Shown in pieces: positions 20,650-31,900 of a stretch of 64,000 nt of DNA (the first letter of the stretch is position 1; each line of letters opens with the position of its first letter). The notes under the pieces are model-generated. The model was not told the origin of the DNA, did no database searches, and was given only the letters and a program-made list of their open reading frames with translations. The position numbers were made by a program, and so were the translations under genes. This DNA comes from Hemileia vastatrix (Eukaryota > Basidiomycota > Pucciniomycetes > Pucciniales > Zaghouaniaceae). The DNA lies in assembly GCA_030280995.1 (NCBI GenBank), contig JASXTE010000016.1:17716501-17780500 (forward strand), written 5' to 3'.

Positions 20650-22012
20650 GTGGGCCACCTGAACATTGGCTATACAGGAATATTTGTGTTACCAAGTACT
20701 AAAGCTCATATTGTATGGTTCCAATAGCTGTACTTATGCTTTAAAAATGGGTTTTGGTTTGATGGTGCATGAGTTATTTCATTTGGAAACCTTTCAGAAA
20801 TTAGTTATCAAAAATGATTAAGGGTGATATTTTAGTTTAAAATTGTAGTGGAGAGGTGGGAATTTAGATGATTAATTATCTAGAAAATTAAGAAATTTTA
20901 CAAAGGGAGAAAAATTGTTAACCTGAAGCTGGGTTCATTTGCCATTTTTTCCCCTGTGTTATATTTGAGTAAAAAATTATTATGGAAAAAAGGGATGTGA
21001 TATGAGAAAAAATATGAAAAAATGATTAAATTCTATATTTGATATCAAATTATGATGAAATAATAGCAATTGAGATGATAAAAAATTTTATCCAATGATT
21101 GAATGGGATATTTTAGTATTAAATTGATATGGATGAGGGGCATATGAGATTTTAAAGAAGTTAAGGAATGATAAAATATGCTATTTTAGCACAGAATAAT
21201 AATTTGAAAAAGGAAAGTGGGTTGAATAAAAAGTTTTAATATTCTTTAATATTCTACTAACATAATATCTCTCATACATGTAGCTACATATATATATATA
21301 TACATACTCTTACGTTTAACCTTAGAACCCATTAAACAATGATCTGAGCACCTTCATATATCATCAAACACGTAAATACCCTAACACCAATGTATTTAAA
21401 AATTCTACATTAATCTTAATTTGGCATTCACTCTCAATATTTATTAAATTATTTTATTATTATGTAGTCTGCTCCCTTGGCTTCATTTTTAGTTTCACTT
21501 CTTTACTTATTTTTTCTTCTTTGTTCTTGCTTGTCTGTCCTACTCCTTTTTATTAAGCCCTATAGTCCACTAAAACAATCTTTTTATTGTTATCAAATAG
21601 TAACTAAAAGATGAAATGAGTAATATAAGTTTTGAATTGTGATGGAGAAGTAGAAAATGGTAGAATGAAAGATTTATTAAATAATTAATTAGATGTTGCC
21701 AGTTCTGAAAAAAAAATACTTACAAATATGCACTTATTTAATTTCAGATTCTGAAACACATTATCCCCAACACTGGTTGATTTAAAAATGTAATAAGTCA
21801 CTTATTTTGCTCAAATCTTCACTTTCTCAACTAAAGGTGCTCATTTTACCATGATGTCCCATTTCAATAATTCTTCAGCATCATCCCATTCATACACAGC
21901 ACTCCACAGAATAACACTTTATAGCTCATAAAATTATACATCATCTCCCTTTTGATACCTTATAACAGTCATGCCTTCCTCACTCTAAAATTGTGATAAG
22001 CTAAATCAAAAA
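20650..22012. other. AT-rich DNA with no gene recognised
   Basis: No supportable ORF. A short (TA)n microsatellite lies at about 21286-21302. The segment may contain the undetected 5' end of the Harbinger element whose transposase begins at 22013; I could not find its terminal inverted repeat. Confidence 0.35.
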
Positions 22013-23231
22013 ATGACTCTCATTGCTCTTGATTTCCTCTTGGACTCAGATTGAAATTCTGATTGTGATCTTGTTATAGATTTTCCTTTTTTATCAAAAG
22101 TGGCCAGGAAATGTTACCTTCTTCCAAGAAAGCCTCAAGATCTTCATACCTCTAAGTACACCATCCAAACCCCTTTTAACCTATCCGTACCAAGTTTTAG
22201 AGAGTAGTTAAGGACTTCTCAGGAATGCTTCATTAAATTTATTCTGCATATTCAGGACCAACCTGTCTTTCACAATTATTCTCAAAAACCATAACATGAT
22301 CCTTAAATTCAATTTGGCATCACACTATGTTGTTTGGGTTCCAACAGTAATGGAGCTACCTTGAAATGTTTGAAAAATTTCTTTGATTTAGGGTATGTCT
22401 CTGTTAACACTTATACAAAATAATGCATCACTTTTATCAACTCCTTGGAATCTAAACTTCTCACCTGGAAAACTAAAGAGGAGAAACTTGAATAATCTTA
22501 GGTTATGCAAGAAGTGGTCTTCCCAGTATTTAATCATTTTATAATGTTAATACTCTTCCTTTGAGTCAGAAACCTGCTCAAGGTTGAAACAATTACTTTG
22601 ACCATAAAAATTAGTGGCTTATTTTAAATTCCATTCTCTCTTTTTCTTCATACTAACACAAGAAACTATATCTTATCTATAGATATTCAAATTCCATTCA
22701 GCTTATATGTGAAATCAATAAAAAAATTATATCTTTCTTTGCTGGCTAAACTGGATTGAGTCATGATTCCTTTGTCTTTCAGAGAATGAAAATTTCAAAA
22801 GTACCTGAAAAATTCTTTGATGAAGATCAGTATCTTCTGGCTGATTTTACTTATGTGAATGGAAAGTATGTCCTTACTTCTTTTTGGGGAGCAGCATCTG
22901 AAGATGGTCAAAAAGCCAAGTTCAAAAATCATTTGGTAAAGTCAAGAGTCCATATTGAACATTCTATTGAAATCTTGAAAGGTTGTTTCTCAATTTTAAG
23001 GGAATTAAGAAGTCCTCTTAGAAATAGGTCCGGAATGGAGTCAGTGATCAACTGGATTCTGGGTTGCAAAATACTTCATAACTTGATTGCTGACCCCAAA
23101 GATCAATGGCTAGAGTTATATCAAGATGTAGAAGTTAAAACACCTGCCACTATATCCAACACTTCCATTTCTCAAACCAATAGCATACAGGTAAGATTTC
23201 TTCTAATCACACTAGCACATTGGGATATTTA
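22013..23231 (+). pseudogene. PIF/Harbinger-type DDE transposase pseudogene
   Basis: The frame starting at ATG 22013 shows, with several stops, the N-terminal part of a Harbinger/HARBI1-like nuclease: an 'FIKFILHIQDQPVFHNYS' helix, a 'LGSNSNGATL' block followed by 'F.LGYVSVNTYTK', then 'MQEVVFPVFNHF'. The second half is open (22756-23231): 'HDSFVFQRMKIS', 'YLLADFTY' with the expected catalytic Asp, 'KSRVHIEHSIEILKG' with the expected Glu, and 'NWILGCKILHNLI'. The middle catalytic block around 22540 is degraded. CAG|GTAAGA at 23189 looks like a 5' splice site. Such proteins act as cut-and-paste transposases; this copy is inactive. Confidence 0.8.
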
Positions 23232-24845
23232 GCAATTTATTCTTAAATTATTATGAAATTAATTTCATTTTTAACTACTATTAATATTTCTTCTCACTGG
23301 GAAACACTCCATCATTATTCCAATAAAACTCTTACTTTTCTCAATAAAAACCTTTTAACTTTTTTTCATACTCTTCAAATGATCAAGTTATGTGTATTTT
23401 TCTCTTTTTTTGTAAATTTATTTTTGCTTATTTACCTTTATTTGAATTTTCTGTGAAATTCTCTTTTTCTCTGTTTCTTTTGTTTTTGGTCATCACCTCA
23501 ACATGAAATCACATATTTTTAGCTATCACATAATTTTTCAGTCATTATTCTTTTTTTTCATCCCTCATATCCATTTCCTCCTCTCCTCAAACATCCCTCA
23601 AATAATTGGAAGTCAATTGTTTTCTCATGTCATCTCTCCAAGTAATTCATTTTATTCATTTCTTTTGATTTTTTGTTTGCCAATTATATTTTTTTTTGTT
23701 TTTTTGTTTTTTTGTTTTTTTGCTTTTTGTATTTTTTCTGTTTTCTTTTTTTGTAAGTGGTTATTTTTCTGGATTTCAAGGTTAAATTAACTCTTTTTTG
23801 TTCTTTCACTCCCCATTTCTCTTTTTGTTACTCTCCGTCATCCCCTATTTATCCCTCCTTGGCCTGGTCATCATCCCACCTTTCCCCCCTCCTTGGTGTC
23901 CTCATTCCCAAAATTCCATTCTCTTTGGCTGCCTCTTACCCCCCTTTCTTTCCTCCTTGGCTGCCTCAAACCCACCCAATAAACTACCCCTACACCCTCT
24001 TCAACACCACTTCAACTCAGCTTCAACTCCCCTATAACCCCCGCTTACCTCCTCCTCCCTAATTATTTATTAACAAACAATTGATAACAATTGTTTGATA
24101 ACAAATTGATTCATTAGCTATTTGATTAGTTAACAAACAATTGTTATTGATTGTTCTTAAGTTAACAGTCAAATTCTCTCAATATTTTGTTAGTTATCAA
24201 TTGTTCTTTAAATAAAAAACTATTAATAAAAATAATTCATTATCAAATGAATAGGTTTGGGGGGTTAAACAACGGTTTTGAAGGGGATCTATGGGAGGTT
24301 TATGGGGGTTTTAAGGGTGTTTAGGGTGTTTCAGGAGGGGTTTTGATGAAGGTTGAGGGGAGTTGAAGTGTGTGCAGAGGGAGATTGAGGGAGTTATTCA
24401 ATCGGGCTATTGAGGGGAATTGAGGGGCTCTTAAAGAGGGTTTGGGGTGGTTGTTTTGGAGTGGTTTGGAGAGGGTTTGGGGGGTGTTTTGGTGAGGATT
24501 TGTAGTGTTGGAGGAAGTTTTAAATGGGATTTAGAGGAGCTTTACAAGGGGGGAAACGGGAATAATCAGGGAGTAATGATAACATTAACAAAAAATTTAT
24601 ACAGGGATCAATAAGGGATCAATTAAAAAATTGACAGAAAAGTATTATTTACATTTTTTTCCCTTTTTTTTTGTTTTTTTTTCAAGAATTAAACAAAAAG
24701 ACTTGTCAAATTGAAGTAAAGTACTAATTATTCTTTTTTATTATCTTATGAAAATCTTCAATGTTATTTAATTTAAATTGTGTGAGTTTTAATTATTTTA
24801 AAAATTTTTTTTGATGTTTTTTTAACCAGTAAATTTTTTTTTCAG
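23232..24845. repeat. Low-complexity region: T-rich, C/T-rich, then G-rich tracts
   Basis: Contains TTTTTTG repeats (23690-23750), a C/T-rich block (23800-24060, 'CCCTCCTTGGC' recurring), an AACAATTGTT-rich palindromic block (24060-24200), and a block with G and T on the + strand (24250-24560, 'GGGGTTTTGA.GGGG'). No coding evidence; the long ORFs in the C/T block are compositional. Confidence 0.6.
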
Positions 24846-26570
24846 AAAAAAAAAGTCTGTTTATTCTGATTCAAGCCTTACATCTCTATCTTCATCATTA
24901 TCTTCTTTATCATCTCCTTCAATTTCAACTTCATTTAAATTGTCAAAAAAGGAAAATTTGTCCAAAAAAACTTTAGAAAAAAAAATACTATTTTTTCTAA
25001 TTCAAGACTTCTATATCTATCTTCATATTCATCTTTTTTATTATCTTCTTCAATATCTACTTCTTTTCAATCTTCTTCAAATCCTTTAAAAACAAAAAAT
25101 AATGATTGATCTTATCAATGTAAAAGATATTTAAAAAAGAAAATTCACTTGGATCTTCTATTTTTCCATATATCAAACATCAAGTATTTCAGAACTAGAG
25201 TAAAAAAAAAAAGTAAATATCCCAGGAAGTCACCTGAAGATATTGAATATCTAACAAATTTAGGACAACATAAAGTTAAGGTAGTAATCAGTAATACTTT
25301 TAAACCTCAAGTTATTTACAGAAATCATTCATTTAATGGAGTAAAAGATGAAGCATTTAATCAACTATATGATATCATCTCTATACTATATCAAATGGCT
25401 TTAGTTTAATTACCAATTAAAAATAAGAATTTGTTGGGTGGTATCATGATTGGTTTTGGATGGAGACAAGGATTTCTAAAAGTTTATTCTCCTAGTAAGT
25501 GATTTTTTTTTTTTTGGTTTCATTATTAATATTTTTCACTCAATTTAATTTTATAGTAATATATTTGTTACTTATAAATTTATCTAAAGTGGAAAAAAAT
25601 AATGATTTTTGATTATGGGACTGCTTACCTTCCTTTAATTCTTTTCTTTCTCTATATCTTTAAATCAATAAAACAAGAAGTAAAAAACACACACATATAA
25701 TTTTTTTTCTGGGTTACGGGGGAAGGTCTGAAATGTTAAGAATTCCTGATAAGAATTAGAGACCAACAGATAGACATAAACCTATGTACAAAAAAATAAA
25801 ACCCAAAATGTGGGGGGATGATCTGCAGAGAGTCCGTAATGAATGGTATTATACTACTTTTTTTATATAAAAATATATAATACAAAAATGAATGGAATGG
25901 GTGTGTGTTAGATCTCAATCAGCTCTTCATCTCATTTAATAAGATCCACACCTTTTATAGATACCATATTCTATATATATTATTATATGATATATACCTA
26001 AGATATAGCATAAATATTTAAGGTGTGGTATAAAATGTGGTGGATCTCCTTAACTTCATTTAATTCTTTTTTTGCTCTTTGACTCAAAAAACTCTGTAAC
26101 AAAGCCTTTGAATCCAATCATGGACTTGCAAGCATAGTTGGGATTCCAAATTTGTTTGACTCAAAGTGGGAAGAGATTAGCCGTGATTATCTATTACTCT
26201 TCAATATTATAATTACTCATTCTGTTTTTCATAACAAGATTCATACCAACAAGAATGATGCCAACTATCTTACTTTGGGGATTTTCAGTTATATTAATCC
26301 TATTACTTGACAACCTATTCCTTCCCCAGCTAAAATAAAAGGTCATTGGTTATACTTTCCGGATCAAAACTGTATAATAGATTTTTCATTGGGAACTGGA
26401 ATCATCAAAACTATTTTAAACTCTTCTAAGGATAATCACCAAACAAAAAAAGCTCCCCCTGGCTTGGAATCTTGTCACAACTTTACTCATTTTGGCTGCT
26501 CCTTCCAAATTAGTCAAAAACCAATCCAAAAAATTAACAAGGTTAAAAAAGAAGGTGAATTAATATAAAT
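24846..26570 (+). pseudogene. Tet/JBP-like 2OG-Fe(II) dioxygenase-family pseudogene
   Basis: Three coding pieces in the same direction. First, a Ser/Lys-rich start after a TTTTTTTTCAG-type acceptor (24846 on). Second, 25149-25497, with a basic stretch, 'FNQLYDIISILYQ', one stop at 25407-25409, and 'GGIMIGFGWRQGF' before a GTAAGTG donor. Third, 26096-26570, with 'FHNKIHTNKNDANYLTLGIF', one TGA, 'WLYFPDQNCIIDFSLGTGIIKTI' and 'THFGCSFQIS'. The pattern of a GG.M.GWR block, an NK.H..KD-type metal site, a 'FP...IDFS.GII' strand and a final 'FG.S.QIS' recalls the Tet-like oxygenases expanded in rusts and mushrooms. The HxD iron motif appears as HTN. A long insertion or intron (25500-26080) separates the last two pieces. 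Assignment from memory of the family, unverified. Confidence 0.5.
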
Positions 26571-27254
26571 TTAATAAAACTTTAAGTAGATTTAAAAAGT
26601 ATGGGGATCAGTAAGTTATCAAATATTTTTATTCTTTCATAAATTTTTAATAATTAAATCTGATATTTCAATTTACTAAACTAAAGTAGTGAGCGATAAA
26701 TTTATGCTGTATAAATGGTAATCATGATAGCATTAATTTTTTTCATGGAGTTCATCTAGCCTATACCTGTGTAAAGTCCCAAATTTAGTTTCTAGACTTG
26801 GTCCACATTTTGGCTAGAAGAATTGTCATTACTTTAAAACTAGAAAATTTGAGATATCTTATTTATTTATTTATTAAATTATAAAATTATATTATGTTTT
26901 AGTGATTTTCACCCCTTACTTCAATAAAATGCAGGGGAGGGTATTGCCAATTTTTCAAATCTGACATGTGAAATTGATGACTTAGAAAAAATTTGGTGAT
27001 ACCCACCCCTTGATTCAATAAAATTCAGGGAAGGGCATTGCCAAGTTTTTAAAACAGATAAAGTCTTTTGTTAAATTATCTGTATTTAGAAAAGCAAATT
27101 TAATGATTTGAATGTAAAGAAGAAAAAATGTATGAGTTTTTCAAATTCTTGCAAAAAAAATTATCTAGAAGCAAGACCTTTAACATGTCAGCACATATTA
27201 AATTATCACCAAAAGAAATAAAATAAATATAATTAAACCAAAAAAACAATTAAT
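26571..27254. repeat. Spacer with a ~98-bp imperfect direct duplication
   Basis: Two related blocks at about 26894-26965 and 26992-27060: GTGAT..CACCCCTT..TTCAATAAAAT.CAGGG.AGGG.ATTGCCAA followed by TTTTNAAA. No ORF. Otherwise AT-rich without features. Confidence 0.5.
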
Positions 27255-28611
27255 CAATTATATAAGTCAAGTAATTTTTTAATGTCCTCATAAGATTGGC
27301 CATTTTTTAAACATTCTGTAATAAATTCTTTTTTTAAAAAACTTTCTTATTTTTCCAATTCAAAACTGGCCATTTCTCTTTGAAAGTCAAGGTCTTTTGT
27401 TTTCTCCAAGAAAAGGTGAGCTTTTCCCATCTCCTCTATCTCAAACATAGCCTTTTCATAATTTTATTGAAGCAAAAAAAAATTCTTCCAAATCTAAGGA
27501 CCATTCATCTTTCATGAGCATATGATCAAACTTCATCTTCTCAATATCAAGGGATTTTTTTGCAATAGAGGATTTTGCTGAGAAAATTGAATAGAAAAAA
27601 ATATTTTATTGAAGAAGATATATAGTGACCAAATCTTAATTATATTTTTTTTCTCAAAATAATCTTTAAGGGAGGACAAAGTTGTGGTTGAAGTATTACC
27701 ACGTTCTAAAAGATGGCTCAAGATCATTGAAGTTAAAGCCTGATGCTTTAGTTTGGTTTTTGAGCAGGAGGGTTCAGGAAGTTCATCTAAAGTAGCTTGT
27801 AAAGCAAGATTGTTGTTTCTGGAATTATTAATATTTTTAGAAATTTGATTTTGAGTAGGAGGAGACTAGAAAAGAAAGAATGAGAAATTTAGAAAAGAAT
27901 TGAAGAAAAAAGAGAAAGTAAACATACATTAAAATTTTGGGGGTCTGAGAACTCAGATCTACTCCAAAATAATTGTTCTGCTAGATAGTTGTGATCTTCT
28001 TCAGGTGAACTATGGTAAAAAGCTGGAGGAGACTGATTTCCTTGAGCTTCAAATTTGTTGGAAGGATTATTTTATTGATGAGAACAAGAGGACATATCCT
28101 TAGTAGTATCCTGTATAAGCCAAGGGTTGACATCAACTCAGGAAACAAAAAAAATATCCATTTCCTCATAGAAAAGACACATGAAATTGAGCTTTTTAGA
28201 AAAAAGTTGTAATTCCTATCTCCAAATCATCATCAACAAAACCAAAGCCAGTAGAAGTTGAAGAAAAACAAGCCTTTTTATATTTGGATTGATAACCATT
28301 TAACCGCTCCATCATTTTATGAAGATTTATCTCAATTCTTCCTTTATTTTCATTTTTACATCATTTTCCATCAACAAGAAGCCATTGACCATTGATGGAG
28401 GTGAAAATCGAATTTAAGTGGACTACTTGCATCTAAAAAATGCATCATAATTTAATGTAATTTTGAGGAATTTGATGATGATGAGATAGTCTTCCTTTTT
28501 TAGCTGTCCAGACTTTGATTTCTACGGTGAGGGGCTTGCATTACAGGAAGACCTTTGTGATTTAGCTTTTTTTTGAGATTACTTTTGAGTGTTTAACCTT
28601 CTAGGAGGCAT
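27255..28611 (-). pseudogene. Decayed Myb/SANT-like protein gene
   Basis: Starts with ATG at 28611 ('MPPRRLN') and ends near 27255 ('SYEDIKKLLDLYN'). Between them the frame has stops and switches. Recognisable blocks are 'KKEDYLIIIKFL', then 'HKMMERLNGYQSKYKKACF..TGFGFVDDDLEIGI', then 'CLFYEEMDIFF', followed by Ser/Pro-rich linkers and a C-terminal Lys/Glu-rich helix. The order (short basic start, helical 'loop-the-K/R-R-x-x-Y-K' block, 'TG.G..DDD...GI', 'LCP.F..MD.LF'-like block) resembles a large rust-fungus family often annotated as Myb/SANT-like. Function is not established; homology is from memory. Confidence 0.4.
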
Positions 28612-28976
28612 TATGAAACTGGTATGTTACGAGAAAAGAGGTTTACGGGATGAAAATATTAAAAAAGAAGTAAAAAACACTCCTAGTTAAAAGTTGCAAT
28701 AAAATGTTTCAAATATCAGTGAGGAGTGTGTGGCAAGGATTGATGAGGGGATGGAGGTCTGAATTTCTCATGTGACATAGATGGTGTGGGAAAGGAATGG
28801 ATAATGTGGCCAACATGTGGTTGTGAAAAAAAAATCTGGAAAAAAGTGCTTATTTGAAGTCATAAGTGACACCCATTTTTGAAATAAGTGACTTTTTTGT
28901 GAAATTTAAGTGCTTATTTGATTTAAAATCCACACTTAAGTTAAGTATGTATTTGCCAGATGTGACACCCCCTATT
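28612..28976. other. Spacer, possible end of a TIR element
   Basis: No gene. Its right end GTGACACCCCCTATTAA (28962-28978) resembles the CCCCCTATT ends of the M2 elements, and GTGGCCAACATGTGGTTGTG (28808-28827) resembles the internal repeat of M2b. It could be a related element that truncated family B copy 1; I found no matching left end. A 3' LTR start for family B is the alternative. Confidence 0.35.
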
Positions 28977-31900
28977 AAACCTGCCAGTTTAAACTCATGG
29001 GGGAGGTAAGGGAAGTATTCAGAACCATTTTTTCTGGCCTTGATCACAGGTATATCTTCCTTGAATTCTTCTGAGTCAGAATCCTCATCTAAGTCTTCTT
29101 GATAAGCCATCTGGCATAGTCAATGTTATACCAGGCTTATAAACCAAATCAAAGGAAAAATGTTGACTTAAAGCTACTCATCTGGTCATGGTACATTTGG
29201 TAAACTAGGGGAATTGATAATTTGAATTATAGATTTTGCTTCCACTTGAAATTCAAAGTGTTGTCCTCATAATAGATTTTGAAGCAACTTTAAAATTTTT
29301 TCCACAACACAAAGTTTCAATTTAGGCTGAGAAAATCTTGATTTCAACTCAGAAAAATCACAAATTAAAACCTGATCAGTCTTATATAACCAGCTTTTTT
29401 CTTTGGGACAGAACCACCCCAGAAGCAATCTAACTAGAATCCACTGCTAAATAAATCCAGCCTGCATCTTTACCATAATAGAAATTGTGCAGGATAATAT
29501 CTTCTCCAAAAAACTTCTCACACTCTTTATCCCACTCCTTGTCAGCACCCTTCCTAGTTGACTCTCTTAAAGGAGCACCTGATGAAGAAAAGTCCTTGAT
29601 AAAAATTCTAACATAATCACATATGCATAAGAACCCTCTGACTTTGGTCTTATTTTTAGGTCTTGGCCAGGACTGAATTTTACTCACCTTCTTCTTTGAC
29701 ATAATCCCATCCTCTCTACATACCACATAAACAAAGATTTCCAAAGCTGGAACACAACAAGAAAATTTGGAGACTGAAATAGTTAAACCAGCCTCATCAA
29801 TCCAAAAAAAATCCTCTCTAATGCAACAGCATATTCCCAGATAAATTTTATTATCCCTGGATTCTCCTACAGTATTTCGTTACCATACTCTGTTGAAGGT
29901 CCTTTATTCTAGCATAATCAATGAATATACCAGAATATTGTGGAATTTTGGCTTGTAGAATCCCAGCCATCTGAGCTTGATAAACAGCAACTTAATTTGT
30001 TGCTCCCTGAGGTAATCATGCTAACTGTAATGGTCCATGTGGTGTATAAAAAGTTGTGAGAGGCCTAGAACCTATATGAAAGTCTCTATTGTAATATCTC
30101 CTCATTATCTCTCTTAAATCATGACACACTATCCATGAAAACATCTCTAAAAACTTCTCCCCACTAGGTGGTATTCCTACATCTTTTATTGTAACCCTTT
30201 TTAACTCTCTTAAATCATGAACTGCCCTAAGATTGCCATTATATTACTTAATAAAGATAACTGCATCTGAATAATTTTATTAATATTCTTCAAAGAATCA
30301 AGCTCAAAATCTTTCTCTAATGACTTTGATAGAATCTTCTTTTAAATCAGCAGGAATTGGAATAGGTTTCCGTTGCAATGTTTCATGGAAAACAACTGGA
30401 ATCTTGTAGGGCTCACCATAAGAATGCTTTAACAAACCTCTCTCTTCTACAAATGAAATGTCCTTATAACTCTTAACCATTACATCCAAATCAACCTTTT
30501 TTCTTCACTAACAGCCATCCTGAAGGTCAAAAATTAGCAACCTCCAATATCTTGAAAGTGATCCTTGAAGGTTCAGAAAAATCTGGAGGGTTCTTAAAAA
30601 AAGGACTGACATATGGATCTCTTGATAATTCTGGTCTTCTCAATGGGGGATTGAATTTGGCTGGCAGAGATTCATTTATTGCTCTAATTTTATTTGCTAC
30701 CTTCTTATTTTTTGCCACATCAGTGTCCACTTTTACTTAAGATACTTGATTCATTGTAGTTTTGCCATTATATAATTTTTCATAAGAATTTTCTTCATAT
30801 TTCAAAACAGAAGAGGTTGAAATATAATTTTTATTCTTAATATTTTAATTAACACCCCCTTTTATTTCATCTAATTTAACATCCAGTTTTCCAACACCTT
30901 TTTTCTAATAATTTTCCTCCCTAGAATTCACAGTAAATAAAGTTGGAAGTTTAACCTCTTGCTGGAGGTCAGAAATAGAATCATAACAAATATTATTTTT
31001 TTGTGAATTAATTATACTAATATTTTTTTGTTCATTTTGATGTTTTAATTTCAATTTATCCTCTTTCTGGAGTCTATAAAATAATTAACCAATTATATCA
31101 CCACATTTAGCCGAATTCCGTTCCCAAATTTTATTTAACATAACACATCCCATCTTTCCCTTTGAACCATTTTTAAATTTTATTGAATAATTTGATAATT
31201 ATAATAAAAATATAGAAATATTCAACACATAATGACATTCCAATGTAATATCAACAGAAAATAATTGAGAATCCACTTGAATTATCTCTAAGTGAACTTA
31301 CCTATTGCAATCCATGATCCCTTCTTTAGGAGATATTGAAAAATTAAAATAAACAGCCCTTACTACCCCAAAAAATGAAGGTTTTCATACTTATCATTTT
31401 CAATCAATTCACCAAAAGCTAGCATTTTTATTCACCTCTTCTTGGTGCAAGAACAAGACTGACAAATTTTGGTAAGACCAGATCTTGTTTCACAGCCATT
31501 GTCTCCTATAGGCTCTAATTGTAAATAAAGCCTTCTCATATTGTCACAAGTAATCTCTAAACCAATTCCAATACCACTCTGGTAACCTATCCTTGCTTCA
31601 AAATACATCAAAAAGGCCCACCAAGAACTGTTTTTACTGATCCTCTGGCCACGTAAAAGTGCATTCTTCCAACAGATCCACCAAAACATAACTTGACATT
31701 CTCTGCTCTACCTTTAAGTTTGGTTGGATGTCCCCCTATACCTCTAAAATTTCCACCAGTCCCAGATTTAATTGGCAAGCCTAAACTAGTTGCTTACCTT
31801 AAAGAAATAAATCTAATTTGAGACCCAGAATTCACCAGGGCATTTACCTCTTTACCATTTAGCATCACCATTAAATATCCTATAGAAGCAGAAAAATGAG

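Noticed and set aside
21286..21302. (TA)n run as a regulatory site
   Set aside because: Short simple repeat in AT-rich spacer without nearby coding evidence.
23503..24062. Overlapping ORFs of 79-101 codons in the C/T-rich block
   Set aside because: Pro/Ser/Phe-rich products follow from composition; no domain, no start context, and several frames are open at once.
30552..30740. + strand ORF of 62 codons in family B copy 1
   Set aside because: Antisense to the family B polyprotein remnant ('MDTDVAKNKKVANKIR' on the - strand), which has a homologue in copy 2.
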